DNA of 64,000 bases from Balaenoptera acutorostrata (Eukaryota; Chordata; Mammalia; Artiodactyla; Balaenopteridae): positions 48,644,973-48,708,972 of the forward strand of contig NC_080081.1 in NCBI RefSeq assembly GCF_949987535.1, given 5' to 3'. Position 1 is the first letter of the stretch; the number at the start of each line of letters is the position of its first letter. This document shows positions 23,805 through 35,629 of this stretch, piece after piece. The notes under the pieces are model-generated. The model saw only the letters and a program-made list of their open reading frames with translations. It was not told where the DNA came from and searched no databases. Both the position numbers and the translations under genes were made by a program.

Positions 23805-24230
23805 AACCCTCAGGGGAAGAAAGCATTCAAAGGAAAATATCTAGAGGTCAAAATGTCAATTGCTGCCAAAATGTCAAGCTTTTATAGCAACAAATAACAT
23901 TGGCAGGAACAGTTCCAGTTGTCTGGTGAGGTGCAAATCATACTGAGGAGTAAACAGGAGGTGAGAAAGTATAGACCATGAATATTAGACAACTCTTTCA
24001 AGAACTTTTGATGGGAAAAACCGAGAAATAGGGCAACAACTGGAGAGAATATGAAGAAGGATGGATTTAACTTTGAGATATAGTTTTGTTTGCATCTGGG
24101 CAGGAGAGAGACTCATATGTGATTCAATGCTGTTGCAGAAGGTCCAAAAGAGTATGACCCAGGAGTGAGAGGAAAATATATAGATTGCAATTCCTGAGAA
24201 ATCAGGTGGTAGGGTACAGAAGGGTAGAGA
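23805..24230 (-). mobile_element. L2 LINE fragment, right part of the split copy
   Basis: GAAGAAAGCATTCAAAGG, AATTGCTGCCAAAATGTCAA, TTAGACAACTCTTTCAAGAA and AGGGCAACAACTGGAGAG continue the L2 reverse complement from the point where 22990 stopped. The old L1 therefore landed in this L2. Confidence 0.65.
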
Positions 24231-24319
24231 ATGTTTGAAATAGCTTCTTTGAAAAAAAAGAAAAGAGATGACTAAGAAATAAGTCTACTGGGCAGCTCTG
24301 AGGGTATCATGAAGGCCTT

Positions 24320-24410
24320 GAATTCATGGTAGCATTCATTCATTAATTCACTCATAATTCACTGAACACCTATACTGGCCCAAGGACAGCATACCAAGTC
24401 ATATGCCTTT
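24320..24410 (-). mobile_element. L2 or MIR 3'-end scrap
   Basis: CATTCATTCATTAATTCAC and CACTGAACACCTATACTGGC resemble the reverse complement of the shared L2/MIR 3' terminus. Confidence 0.5.
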
Positions 24411-24634
24411 TTATTTTTTAATGGCAATCTAGGGCTGGCATTTTGTACAGTGAGTGCAATGGAAGTACAGTGGGGTAAAAGAATTGAGGGTGTTGGCAGG
24501 AGAATGTCTAAAGTGAAAGACTACATTCTTTAAGATAGGTAGAGAGGGAAGTGGGTATAGAAATGAGTTAACAAAGAAGAAATTAAAGGAGGGAAGTCAC
24601 TAGAGATCTTGTTAATGTCAAATAATAATAAAAA

Positions 24635-24845
24635 GGACTATGATTTACTACATGCTTCCTCAGTAGCATCATGCTAAATGTTATGGGTTACATTATCTTC
24701 TCAACAACAACTATTATTTCCAAAAGAAAAAACAAAGGCTTTGAGAGGTTAAGAAACTTGCTCATGTTCATACATCTTGAACATTGTAAAACTGCTGTTA
24801 AGCCCAGAGTGTCTGCTCCAGAGCTCTTGCTGTAACCATTGAGAT
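24635..24845 (-). mobile_element. MIR SINE
   Basis: Reverse-complement MIR: CATGCTAAATGTTATGGGTT, GGCTTTGAGAGGTTAAGAAA, CTTGCTCATGTTCATAC and CAGAGTGTCTGCTCCAGAGC, in consensus order, near full length. Confidence 0.8.
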
Positions 24846-24899
24846 GTTTTGCAGCTACAGGTATTATGTAAGTAGCTGAGTGAAAGAATTGGAAGGTTA

Positions 24900-25400
24900 G
24901 GAGTTGTGGTTATTAGGTTGTGATGTTCAAATTTAGGAAATCAGACATGAGCATTTCAAGTGATGACAAAGGAAGAGGTCCTATCTATGGGATGTGGGTA
25001 ACAGAATTAGGACGTTGGGGAAGATCATTGAAATTATAGAAATAAATAAATGTTTGAGGACAGTTTTGGATATATTGTTCACCTGTATGGTCAACTTTCT
25101 ATTAATGATGGTAGAACTTGGAATGGAGAGGAAGACTGTGAATTAGGTTATGAAGTTTTAATAAGTGAGGGACAATGAAAAGGAAGTTGGTGGAGGACAG
25201 TGATGCTGTGAGGATAAACATTATACAAGATGGTGGGTGAGGAATGGTTTGGAAATGGTAGTGGGGACCATATTCCAGTGTTGAGATCTGTGAAGTTTGA
25301 GGAAATTAACAAACTCTACTGGAGAGAACAGGAGAAGAAGAACTATTCCCAGAGTAGAGCTAGGGTTCGATTTAAGGCAGTGGGCCTTGGTTTTTTAAAT
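24900..25400 (-). mobile_element. Possible further L2-derived DNA
   Basis: Purine-rich text such as GGTGGAGGACAGTGATGCTG and GATGTGGGTAACAGAATTAGG has the style of reverse-strand L2, but the match is weak. Shown only to account for the interval. Confidence 0.3.
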
Positions 25401-25712
25401 TTGTATTTATTCCTTTGAAAGTCATTTGAGAATTTGATGAAAGCCACAGACTTGTTCCTAGGAAACTGCATATAAACACACATATACATAAGAACTGCAT
25501 ACAAGGCATTCTATTGAATGGAAAATTGATTTCTTTTCAGAGACAGAATGTAAAATCAATCTCTACAAATAATTGCATCTTTCAGTTTTGCTTTTTCATG
25601 CCAACAACAAATGGTGGATTTCCTTAAAAATTAACATAATTGCAAATTATGCAGATTTTAAAAGTAAATTTTAATGTGTTTTAAAGCTTAGTGAGAAAGC
25701 TCAGGTTTATTC

Positions 25713-25903
25713 ACAAAAAAGAAAGAGAAAGAAAGGAAGAAAGAGAGGATGAGAGGAAGGAAGCAAGCTGTAGATATCTGCAAATGTAAAAAAAAAGAAA
25801 GGAAAGCAGGAAGGAAGAAAGAAAGAAAAGAAAGAAAGAAAGAAAGAAAGAAAGGAAGGAAGGAAGGAAGGAAGGAAGGAAGAAAGGAAGGAAGGAAGGG
25901 AAA
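25713..25903. repeat. Polypurine (GAAA/GGAA)n microsatellite
   Basis: Two purine tracts, 25713-25764 and 25788-25903. The second has about ten GAAA units followed by GGAA units. Purine-only strands of this length can form triplex (H-DNA) and are prone to length change. A pyrimidine tract of complementary type lies at 26314-26525. Confidence 0.95.
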
Positions 25904-26313
25904 CTAAGTTCTTTACGGTTTATTTCTACTTAGGTGACCTTAAAATCAAAGCATGAATTATTATGATTTTCCTGCTGACACTGAGTGTGTCCGTGTCATA
26001 GTCCTTCTTGAAGGTAGCTTCTTTTGCTTGAAGACAAGGGAAATGATGTTACATTCATTCATCATTCAATGTTGTTACATTCACTCATCATTCAAATGAT
26101 GTTACATTGAATTCACCTACTCAACTTGGAGAACTGGGTGATCTCTGTAATTCCCCACACAAGCCCACTGTTATCTGAGGGTGAACTAGGAGAGGGCTGG
26201 TTCCACTTCCTGCCTCAGCCTTTGAAGTCAGGGTGTTCCATATTTCTTGGCATCAAAATAAAGATAAATGTTTTAGTAATCCTTGGCCTTTTCCACATCA
26301 AAGGCACACTACA

Positions 26314-26356
26314 TTTTTCTTCCTTCCTTCCTTCTTTCTTTCTTTCTTTTTCTTTC

Positions 26357-26400
<44 letters not shown>

Positions 26401-26447
26401 TTTCTTTCTTTCTTTCTTTCTTTCTTTCCTCCTTCCTTCCTTCCTTC

Positions 26448-26518
<71 letters not shown>

Positions 26519-26525
26519 TATTTCC
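26314..26525. repeat. Polypyrimidine (TTTC/TTCC)n microsatellite
   Basis: About 210 bp of TTTC and TTCC units with no purine except at the edges. Open frames of repeating Phe/Leu/Ser across 26126-26687, and the Lys/Glu/Arg frame opposite, are products of the repeat and not genes. Confidence 0.97.
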
Positions 26526-27234
26526 AGGTATCTGCAGCTTTCTGCTTGCAGAGACATTAAAGCTTTGTCACTCTTAATTTTAAACTGTGGAAACACTTCA
26601 TTAACATTACATTTATATAGTCCTCTACCTCCAGTCTTCTCTTCAAAAGTGAGCAGCTTGACCCAAATGCACATATTCTTGTTATAACCTCCCTGACAAT
26701 GATGGAAGACCTTGAGTAAAAAGATGTGTCACGTTAATGTGGCGAAACATGGCTTCCAAATAAGGCAAATCATGAATGAACTCTGTTCTGAAAAACTATT
26801 AGAGTTGTCTGGCATTTTTGCTCTCTCTCTCAAAAAAAACAAAAAACAAAAAACAAAAAACCCCACAAAAAACAAACCCCTCCAAAAACCTCAAAAAAAC
26901 AAAAAGTGAAAAACAAAAAAAACAAAACCCTCAAAACAAATAGTGAAATATCTTCCCAGAGGTTAATCAAATTCTTCCAGATTTGCCCTATGGAAGATCA
27001 GAAAACTCTAGTATAAAAGTTAATATTTTCACATTCTGCTTTCATTTCTTGATTAAATCCTCAGGAAAAACTGGTCAGTCACGTTCAGTTTCTGATGAAG
27101 TTAATGACTTTCTCAGTGGAAAATAAGATTTGATGCCAATATATACCAATGGGGGTAGCAGTGAGTCACATGGACCTATGAGTTTCTTTCTTTACTAAGC
27201 TATCAAAAATATCAAGCATACTCGAGTCTCATCT
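26526..27234. other. Unassigned DNA with an A/C-rich low-complexity patch
   Basis: 26831-26940 is a decayed (A)nC patch (CAAAAAACAAAAAACAAAAA), perhaps the tail of an unrecognised retroposon. The remainder shows no repeat or gene I can name. Confidence 0.5.
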
Positions 27235-27590
27235 TTTTCACTTGTTCCTTTCACATAGAACATTCTCTTGCAGACATCTGTGTAAATCAGTCACAAACTC
27301 CTTCAGCTCTCTGCTCAAATGCCATCTTCTTAGGGAGGTCCCCCTGATCTCCTCTTATAAATGGCATGGAGCCCTCCCCAGCTGCTGCAATCACATCAAC
27401 CACACTTTATTTCTTCCACAGCTCTTACAACCATAGGACATAATTTAGGGTATTTTTAAATTGTCCATCTCTTGCACAGGGACTTATGCTCCACAAGGCC
27501 TAGGCTGTGGTAGTTTTGTTCACTTCTCTTATCCCCGGCACCTAGAGGAGTGTTATTAACTAACAATATAAATTCATTGAACAAATGTTC
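27235..27590 (+). mobile_element. L2 LINE 3' end
   Basis: Ordered L2 phrases: CTCTGCTCAAATGCCATCTT, TAGGGAGGTCCCCCTGATC, CTTATCCCCGGCACCTAGAG and ATAAATTCATTGAACA at the 3' tail. Forward orientation, about 355 bp. Confidence 0.8.
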
Positions 27591-28600
27591 CATCTGCTCT
27601 AAGTACAAAATTTTGTCTGAGGATCTCCAGAAAAGGAAGGCTTCTATTTTTCCCAGTTGTTGCCCTTCACTGCTCACTCCTAACTACTGCTTGAGGCCCC
27701 TCACGTACACTCCTGGCCTTTCCATCACTGCTCTGTGAGCTGCTGTCCTCTCCCATACTGCTTTGCCACAAGCATAAATAAAGCCTATTTATTTCCTTCT
27801 CCAAGGCTATACTAACATGTTTTTCTAAATATGTGAGGCTTTCATAAGAGGATTACAGAGGAGAAAAAGGAAATTTGGGAGTCAGTTCATTTGTCATTAG
27901 CTGTCACGGGGGGTCCTTGCTGACTTCTTCCCTTGGCTCTAGCTAGCCTTATAGATTTATGCAATCTGTGATCTGTTCCTTCTCAGGTCAGAGCCTCTTA
28001 TCCCACCTCCTCCCTTTCCTGAGCCTCAACTACCCCATGAATCCCATCCCAAAGAACATAAAGGAATAACTCCCTTCTCTGGCTAAGCAGGTGACAAGTT
28101 AACATACCCTAACATTAAAAAAACAAATCACTGACATGATCCACAGCTTCCTTGAGGTTAAATAAAATTCTCGCAGCATGTCAAGATCATGAAGTAACCT
28201 ACATCATGACACATTATGTGCACATCTGTGAATGAAACTGATTCTGGACATGGGCGTCACATCAGTTTTTTCATATGTTCTCTTAATGGCAGGAAGCTTT
28301 TCTGTAAAGGCCACACAGATATCTTTCTTTACCATCTCCACTTTCAGATCCCAGAGGAACTGCTCCTCTTTCATATCATCAGATGCACAAAGGCCTACCC
28401 AGGTCCAGCCAAAATGCAGCAAAACCCAGATCATTCCATGAGCCAGGGAGCTGTCCTTGGTGGCCATCTGATAGAGTGATAAGACCTGGTTTTTACTACT
28501 CAGGATGAGATGGAAAGGACCATATGTGACCTGAGTAAGAAAAGAAATAGCCTGGCTCTGTGTTTAGTGTACTATGGGGTTGTTTCCCTTAGTGGGTGGG
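27590..28600. other. Unassigned non-coding DNA
   Basis: CATAAATAAAGCCTATTTAT near 27775 looks like a polyadenylation-signal region of an old LTR, but I cannot assign it. Overlapping 87-codon frames on both strands at 28204-28479 have no recognisable domain. Confidence 0.35.
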
Positions 28601-28985
28601 TGAGAAAATTCTCTACACAACAAAGAAAGTGACTGAAGTATAGAGTGAATAGAAAGACTTTGTACAGATGATCCAGTTCTCTATTCTGGGAACATAGAAA
28701 ACCATGTTTCCCAAGCCCATTGCTTTTAGGGAGGGACATCCAACTAGTTCTGATCAGTGGATCACTCCCAGACCAAAGCAGGACAAAAAATGTGTAAGAC
28801 CCTTGTGCTATGCATTCCCTGCAGAGGGGAATTGAAGAAGGCATGAACTTCAGATGATATATCACCATGATGGTGGAGTTCCTCTCAGCCTTGGCCCCTA
28901 CAACTGAGAGAGCAGAACCCTCCCTCCCCCAGCAACCAATGTTGGCTGAAAACTTTGAGACAGAAATACACCTTTACTGTATTAA
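28600..28985 (+). mobile_element. Probable MLT1-type MaLR LTR
   Basis: The 3' part, GAGAGCAGAACCCTCCC followed by GACAGAAATACACCTTTACT and GTATTAA, matches the polyadenylation region of MLT1 solo LTRs. These belong to the ERVL-MaLR class of old endogenous retrovirus-like elements. No internal coding region is seen nearby. The 5' limit is uncertain. Confidence 0.5.
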
Positions 28986-29239
28986 AAATAAAACAACAAA
29001 GTCAACAAACTCTCATTCATCCAAAAGCAACCTCTAATTTCATTATATTATTTTACTTGCAATTACAGTACAAATTAACCCCAAAGACTTTAATCGTCAA
29101 TAAACAAAGTGATTATTTAAGATTTTCTTCTACCTCAATAGTTTTCCCTTCATCACACTTTTCCCCCAGAATTTCCAAAAAGTCTCAGTTTCAAAAACAA
29201 CCATAGTGATGTATCTGTTTTCTTTCTTTCTCTTGTCTT

Positions 29240-29505
29240 GCAATGTAAGAATCACCCTGGCTGACTGAAGAATTGAAGGAAGTGAGGACTAACACTAAAA
29301 GCACAGAAAAGATTGCAGTAATTGTAGTAATAGGTGACCTCGTTTGGACAGGAGTGATGGCTGTGGGTATGGAGAGAAGTGGATGGATTTGAGAGATATT
29401 TAAGGGTTTTAATCCATAGGCATTGGAAAGTGAATAGATGAGGGGTGAACAGTGAAAGACAGTGAGGAGTCAAGGATAAGGTTTTGGTAATGTTACAGTG
29501 TTTCC
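29240..29505 (-). mobile_element. L2 LINE fragment
   Basis: ATCACCCTGGCTGACTGAAG, TTGCAGTAATTGTAGTAATA and GAGTCAAGGATAAGGTTTTG are reverse-complement L2 phrases in order, from the 3' half of ORF2. Confidence 0.7.
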
Positions 29506-29519
29506 AATCCAAGTATATG

Positions 29520-29520
<1 letters not shown>

Positions 29521-29586
<66 letters not shown>
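29521..29586. repeat. (TG)n(TA)n compound microsatellite
   Basis: About 11 TG units followed by about 22 TA units. Likely length-polymorphic; the TA part can extrude as a cruciform. Confidence 0.95.
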
Positions 29587-29589
<3 letters not shown>

Positions 29590-29590
<1 letters not shown>

Positions 29591-30790
29591 AAAGGTCCAC
29601 AAATTCAAGGCAAACCTTTTGCTAGCTTTGTGCGTCCATTCATGCAAACCTTTTGATACAAAAAATATTGTGGCTTGTGTGTTCCTTTTCAAAGGTAAAA
29701 CCAAAGGATATAAAAAGATCCTTATAATTTATTTCCTTGCAGGTTTTCTGCAACTTAATCTATGCTTAAAGTAAACAATAATAGTTCTCTTTAATCATAA
29801 GGTAGAGACATTTTATTTAATTTTTGTCAATAGAAAACATTTCAAAACATTATAATAGGTTTTAATGTTGATTGCATGTTGCTTGATCATATAAACTAAG
29901 CAACCTAGACTTTTGTAGTAATACAGTATCCTTATAATACATTGACAATTTTTTAAACAAAGACATATTTCAAAATAACAGAAAGAAAACTTAAAAATTG
30001 TCTTTTTAAGCATGTCACTGACTCCTTGAAACATTGTTCATGGACCTCACATCAGAAGCTCCGAGTTCTTAACCAAGGTGGAAGACATTGTTCAGGAAGA
30101 GTTTAAAGATGTAAGGGTTAATCAGATTGGAATTCCAGAGAACACAGTTGAAAGATTTTGGAGAGACAGTAGTGGTGAGGCATGGCTTGGTGAGAACATG
30201 TACCAAGCAGTTTGGGGGTCAAAGGACTGGGTGAACAAGAAGGATTAGTTTGGTTGCTAACAAAGATGACTGGAGTGTGAAATAGCTGATTTGAAGGGTG
30301 ACACACAATTTATCTTAGCCATTCTCTCACTGATGGAGAAATGCATGCTTCTCAGGAGGTATGCATTACCTTAGATTGGATGCAGCTCCAAAGAAACCCT
30401 AGTCTCTCGTGGATTGAAAACTTTGGCCCTGTAGAAGCAATAAGTAGGGTTCCATACTGATTACCTGGAGACTTGGGAGCAGCTCACACATTTTGGAAGC
30501 ATTTCAGATTTGTTTAATGCTTATTTCTATTAATGTTTCACCTTGGCTTCAGTGGTCTCTTACAAGGATGTGTAAACGAAGTACACTGCTCCCTATTTTC
30601 ATTAATGTGGAAACAAGAAATATGGATTCCTTAAAAGAAAATCAACCCAATTTCCCTTTTATATTTGTTACCAAAGTGCCTTACTGAATGCACGTATTTT
30701 TTGAGAGTCTCTTCATTCCAAGCTTCTGGAAATGATTATACATGGTTTGCTGAAAGGATGCAGATATTTTCTTATCTTTCATACAAATGA
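29590..30790. other. Unassigned non-coding DNA
   Basis: No recognisable transposon or gene. Small open frames of 60-75 codons here lack any domain signature. Confidence 0.4.
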
Positions 30791-30799
30791 TATATGTTT

Positions 30800-30965
30800 C
30801 TTTTTCATGTTTCTGAAAATATATTTATTTTCTCTCCTCTTGTACAATAGTTTAATTGGGTGTAGAATTCTAGCTTGACAGTGATGTTCCTATATAACTT
30901 TGAAGATATTATTGTCTTCTGGCATCTATTGTTACTAATGAAATGTATTTTGTTGGTTTAATTGT
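30800..30965 (-). mobile_element. Old L1 ORF1/5' region fragment
   Basis: GGGTGTAGAATTCTAGCTTG and ATTATTGTCTTCTGGCATC are the reverse complement of the ORF1 C-terminal region found in older L1s. It directly precedes the 3' end of L1-D. Confidence 0.5.
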
Positions 30966-31309
30966 TATTTCTTTTTTTAATTGAAATATAGTTGACATAC
31001 AATATTATGTTAGTTTCAGGTGTACTCAATAATGATTTAACATTTGCATATGTTAAGTGATAACCATGATAAGTCTAGTAACCACCTGTACCCATACAAA
31101 GTTATTACAACATTATTGACCATATTTCTTATGCTGTATATTACATTCCTGTTACTTATTTATTATATAACTGGAAGTTTGAACCTCTTAATCCCCTTCA
31201 ACTATTTCGCTGAGTTTTCTACCATCCTTCCTTCTGGCAACTACCGTTTGTTCTCTGTATCTATGAATCTGTTTTCATTTTGTTTTGTTTGTCTGTTTTG
31301 TTTTTAGAC

Positions 31310-33549
31310 TCTGCATTTAAATGACATCATGCAATATTTGTCTTTCTTTGTATGAGTTATTTCACTTAGAATAATACCATCTAGATCCATCCATGTCATC
31401 ACAAATGGCAAGATTTCTTTCTTTTTTATGACTATTATTCCATTATATATAATTATATATTATTCCATTATATATATGATTCCATTATATCTTCTTTATC
31501 TATTATTCTATCAGTGGACCCTTGTATCAGCTATCATAAATAATGCTGGAATGAACATTAGAATGCATACTTCTTTTTGAATTAATGTTTTTGTTTTACT
31601 CAGCAAATACCCAGAAGTGAAATTGCTGGATCATATGGCAGTTCTGTTTTTAATTTTTTGAGAAACCTCCTCACTGTTTTCCATAGTGGATGCATCAATT
31701 TACAGTCTCTCCAGAAGTGCACAAGGGTTCCCTTTTTTCTACATCCTTGCCAACCCTTGTTAATTGCTGCCTTTTTGATGATAGCCATCCTGACAGGTGT
31801 GAGGTTGTGTCTCACTGTGGTTTTGATCTGCATTTGCTCAATGATTAGTGATTTTGAGCATCTTTTTATGTGCCTGTTGGCCATCTGTATGTCCTCTTTA
31901 CAAAAATGTCTATTCAATTCTTCTGCCCATTTTTTAATCAGGTTGTTTGTTTTTTGGTGTTGAGTTGAATGAGTTTTGTTTTTTGTTTATATTTTGAATA
32001 TTAAGCCCTTAACAGATATATTGTTTGCAAATATCTTTTTCCATTCAGTAGGTTGCCTTTTCATTTTGTTGATAGTTTCCTTCACTGTGCAGAGCTTTTT
32101 ACTTTGATGTAGCCCCATTTGTTTATTTTTGCTTTAGTTCCTTTATCTGAAGAGACTGATCCAAAAAAATATTGCCAAGACTGATGTCAAAGAGCATACT
32201 ACTTATGTTTTCTTCTAGGAATTTTATGGTTTCAGGTCTTACATTTAAGTCTTTAATGCATTTTGAGTTTATTTTTGTGTAAAGTGTGAGAAAATAGTCC
32301 AGTGCGATTCTTTTGCATGTAGCTGTCCAGTTTTGCCAACTCCATTTATTGAAAAGGCTGTCTTTTCCTCATTTTATATTTTTTCCTCCTTTGTTGTAGG
32401 TTAAGTTGTCCATATAAGTGTGGGTTCATTTCTGGACTGTCTATTCCATTCCATTAATCTATGTGTCTGTTTTTGTTCCAGTACCACACTGTTTTGATTA
32501 ATCTGGCTTTGTAGTATAGTTTCAAACCAGGGAGCATGATACAGCCAGCTTTGTTCTTCTTTCTCAAGATTGTTTTGGCTATTTGGGGTCTTTTGTATTT
32601 CCATACAAATTTTAGAATTATATGTTCTAGTTCTGTGAAAATTACTATTGGTATTTTGATAGGGATTGCATTGAATACGTAGGCTGCCTTGAGTAAGATG
32701 GTCATTTTAACAATATTAATTTTTCCAGGTCATGAGCACAATGCATCTTTCCATTCATGTTTGCTGTCATCAATTTCATCAATATCTTATAATTTTCTGA
32801 GTACAGATCTTTTACTTTCTTTGGTTAGATTTATTCCTAGGTATATTATTCTTTTTGATGTAATTGTAAATGGGATTGTTTTCTTAATTTCTCTCTGACA
32901 GTTTGTTGTTAGTGTGTAGAAATCCAACTGATTTGCAATATATTAATTTTGTATCTTACAACTTTACTGAATTATTTTATTAGTTCTAAAAGTTTTTTGG
33001 TGACATCTTTAGAATTTTCTATATAGTATCATGTCATCTGCAAACAGTGACAGTTTTATTCTTCCTTTCCAATTTGTATTTCTTCTATTTCTTTTTCTTG
33101 TGTGATTGCTGTGGCTAGGACTTCCAATACTATGTTGGAGAAAAGTGGTGAGAGTGGGCAACCTTGTCTTGTTCCTGATCTTTGAGAAAATGCTTTCAGC
33201 TTTTCAATGTTGAGTAGGATGTTGGATGTAGGTTTGTCATATATGCCTTTGTTATGTTGAGGTATGTTCTCTCTATAACCACTTTGCTGAGAGTTCTTAT
33301 CATAAATAGATGTTGAATTTTGTCAAAAGCTTTTTCTGCATTTACTGAGATGATCATATAGATTTTATTCTTCAGTTTGTTAATGTGGTATATCACATTG
33401 GTTGGTTTGCAGATTTTGAACCATCCTTGCTTCCCTGTCATAAATCCCACTTGATCATGGTGAATAATTCTTTTAATGTATTGTGAATTTCATTTGCTAT
33501 TTTGTTTAGGATTTTTGTATTTATGTTCATCAATGATATTGGCATGTCA

Positions 33550-33583
<34 letters not shown>

Positions 33584-35140
33584 GTCAATGTCTGGTTTTG
33601 GTATCAGGGTGATACTGGCCTTGTAGACTGAGTATGGAAGCTCATAGAATGAATTTCTTCCTCTTCAAATTTTTCTGGAATCATTTGAGGAAAGTTGAAA
33701 CTCTTCTTTAAATGTTTGGTAGCATTCACCTGTGATGCCTTCTGGTCCTGGACTTTCAATTGTTGGGAATTACTTTTTATTATTATTACTGATTCAATTT
33801 CATTACTGCTAATCTGTTTATATTTTCTATTTCTTCCTGATTCAGTCTTGGGAGATTGGATGTTTCTAGGAATTTGTTTCTTTTATTTCATTTTATTGAT
33901 GTATAATTGTTTGTAGTAATCTCATAGTCCTTTGTATTTCTGTGGTGTTTTTGCAACTGTTCCTCTTTTGTTTCTGATTTTATTTATCTGGCTCTCACTC
34001 TTTTTTTTTTTTTTCTTTATGAGTCTAGCTAAATGTTTATCTATTTCATTTATCTTTTCAAAGAACCAATTCTTAGTTTCAGTGATCTGTTCTATTTTTT
34101 GTCTCAATTTCATTTATTTCTGCTCTTATCTTTATGATTTCTTTCCTTCTATGAACTTTGGATTTTGTTTCTCCTTTTTCTAGCTCCTTTGGATGTAAGG
34201 TTAGGTATTTATTTGAGATTTTTCTTGTTTCCTGAGGTAAGCTTGCATCTCTATAAACTTCCCTCTTAGAACTGTTTTCATTGTGTACCATAGATTTTTG
34301 ATTGTGGTGTTTTCATTTACATTTGTCTCCAGGTATTTTAAAATTTCTTCTTTGATTTTTTCGGTGAGCCATTGGTTGTTTGGTAGCATACTGTTTAGCC
34401 CCCATGTGTTTGTGGTTTTTGCATTTTTTTTTTTTTTGTAGCTGATTTCTAGTTTCATACAGTTGTGGTCGAAAAAGATGCTTAATATGATTCCAATCTT
34501 AAATTTACCAGGGCTTGTTTTGTGGCCTAGCATGTGATCTATCCTGGAGAATGTTCCATGTGCACTTGAAAAGAATGTGTATTCTGCTGCTTTTTAATGG
34601 AACATATATTTATTAAGTACATCTGGCCTAGTGTGTCATTTAAGGCCAGTGTTTCCTTATTGATTTCTGTCTGGTTGATCTACTGATGTAAGTGGGGTGT
34701 TAAATCCCCTACTATTATTGTGTTACTGTCAGTTTCTCCTTTTATATGTGTTAATACTTTCCTTATGTATTTAGGTGGTCCTATGTTAAGTGCATATATA
34801 TTTACAATTGTTATATTTTCTTCTTGGATTGATCTCTTGATCATTATGTAATGTTTTTCTTTGTCTCTTGCAATAGTCTTTTGTTTAAAGTCTATTTTGC
34901 CTGATATAATTATTGCTACCTGGCTTTCTTCTGATTTCCATTTTCATGGAATACTGTTTTTCATCCCTCAACTTCAGTCTTTGTGTATTTTTAGAACTAA
35001 AGTGGGTCTCTTGTAGGCAGCATATATATATGGTCTTGGTATTTTATCCAATTAGCTACCCTGTGTCTTTTGACTGGAGCATGTAGTCCATTTACATTTC
35101 AAGTAATTATGTTATTGATAGCTATGTCTTCAATGTCATT
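31310..35140 (-). pseudogene. L1-D ORF2 (endonuclease/RT), broken
   Basis: Minus-strand pieces give, from the N-terminus: endonuclease start (about 35140), an RT region around 33720-33200 with an [13 protein letters not shown] box near 33310, and an intact FADD codon set at 33033-33044. Next comes [19 protein letters not shown] at 32705-32640 and a C-terminal Cys motif near 31780 ([15 protein letters not shown], where the expected HC pair reads HF). Frameshifts and stops split it into many pieces. Same role as the other ORF2 copies; non-functional. Confidence 0.85.
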
Positions 35141-35629
35141 TTGTTATTTTCTGGTTGTTTTGTATTTGCTTTTGTTCCTTTCTTTTTCTTTTGTTCTTTT
35201 CCCTTGTAATTTGATGACTATTTTTAGGGTTCTGTTTGGATTCTTCTCTCTTTTTTGTGTATATATATATATGTTAGTGGTTGTTGGTTTGTGTTACTAT
35301 GAGGTTCATATATAACAACATATATTATTGATATGATTATTTTAAGTTGATTTTCTCTTAAGTCTGAACACATCTTAAAAACCCCACATTTTTACCATTT
35401 TTATTCCCCTCTCTTCATGTTTAATGTTTTTGAAATTATATTTTCCATCTTTTTGTTTTGTGTTTCCCTTAACTGCTTGTTGTGGATATAGTTGATTTTA
35501 CCACTTTTGTCTTTTAACCTTCTTACTAGCTTTATGAGTGGTTGAACATAACATTATGTATGTTTGCCTTTGCTAATGAGATTTTTTCTTTCATAATTTT
35601 TATATTTAGAGTTGTAGTCTTTTCTTTTC

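Noticed and set aside
26126..26687. Three overlapping plus-strand frames of 114-144 codons and one minus-strand frame of 121 codons, rich in Phe/Leu/Ser or Lys/Glu/Arg
   Set aside because: They are translations of the TTTC/TTCC microsatellite in several frames at once; no domain and no initiation context.
28204..28479. Mirror-image 87-codon frames on both strands
   Set aside because: Opposite-strand frames of the same length are chance; neither shows a domain, and no splice or promoter context was found.
33551..33583. (TG)n run considered as an independent microsatellite locus
   Set aside because: It lies inside L1-D ORF2 and interrupts it, so it is recorded with that element.
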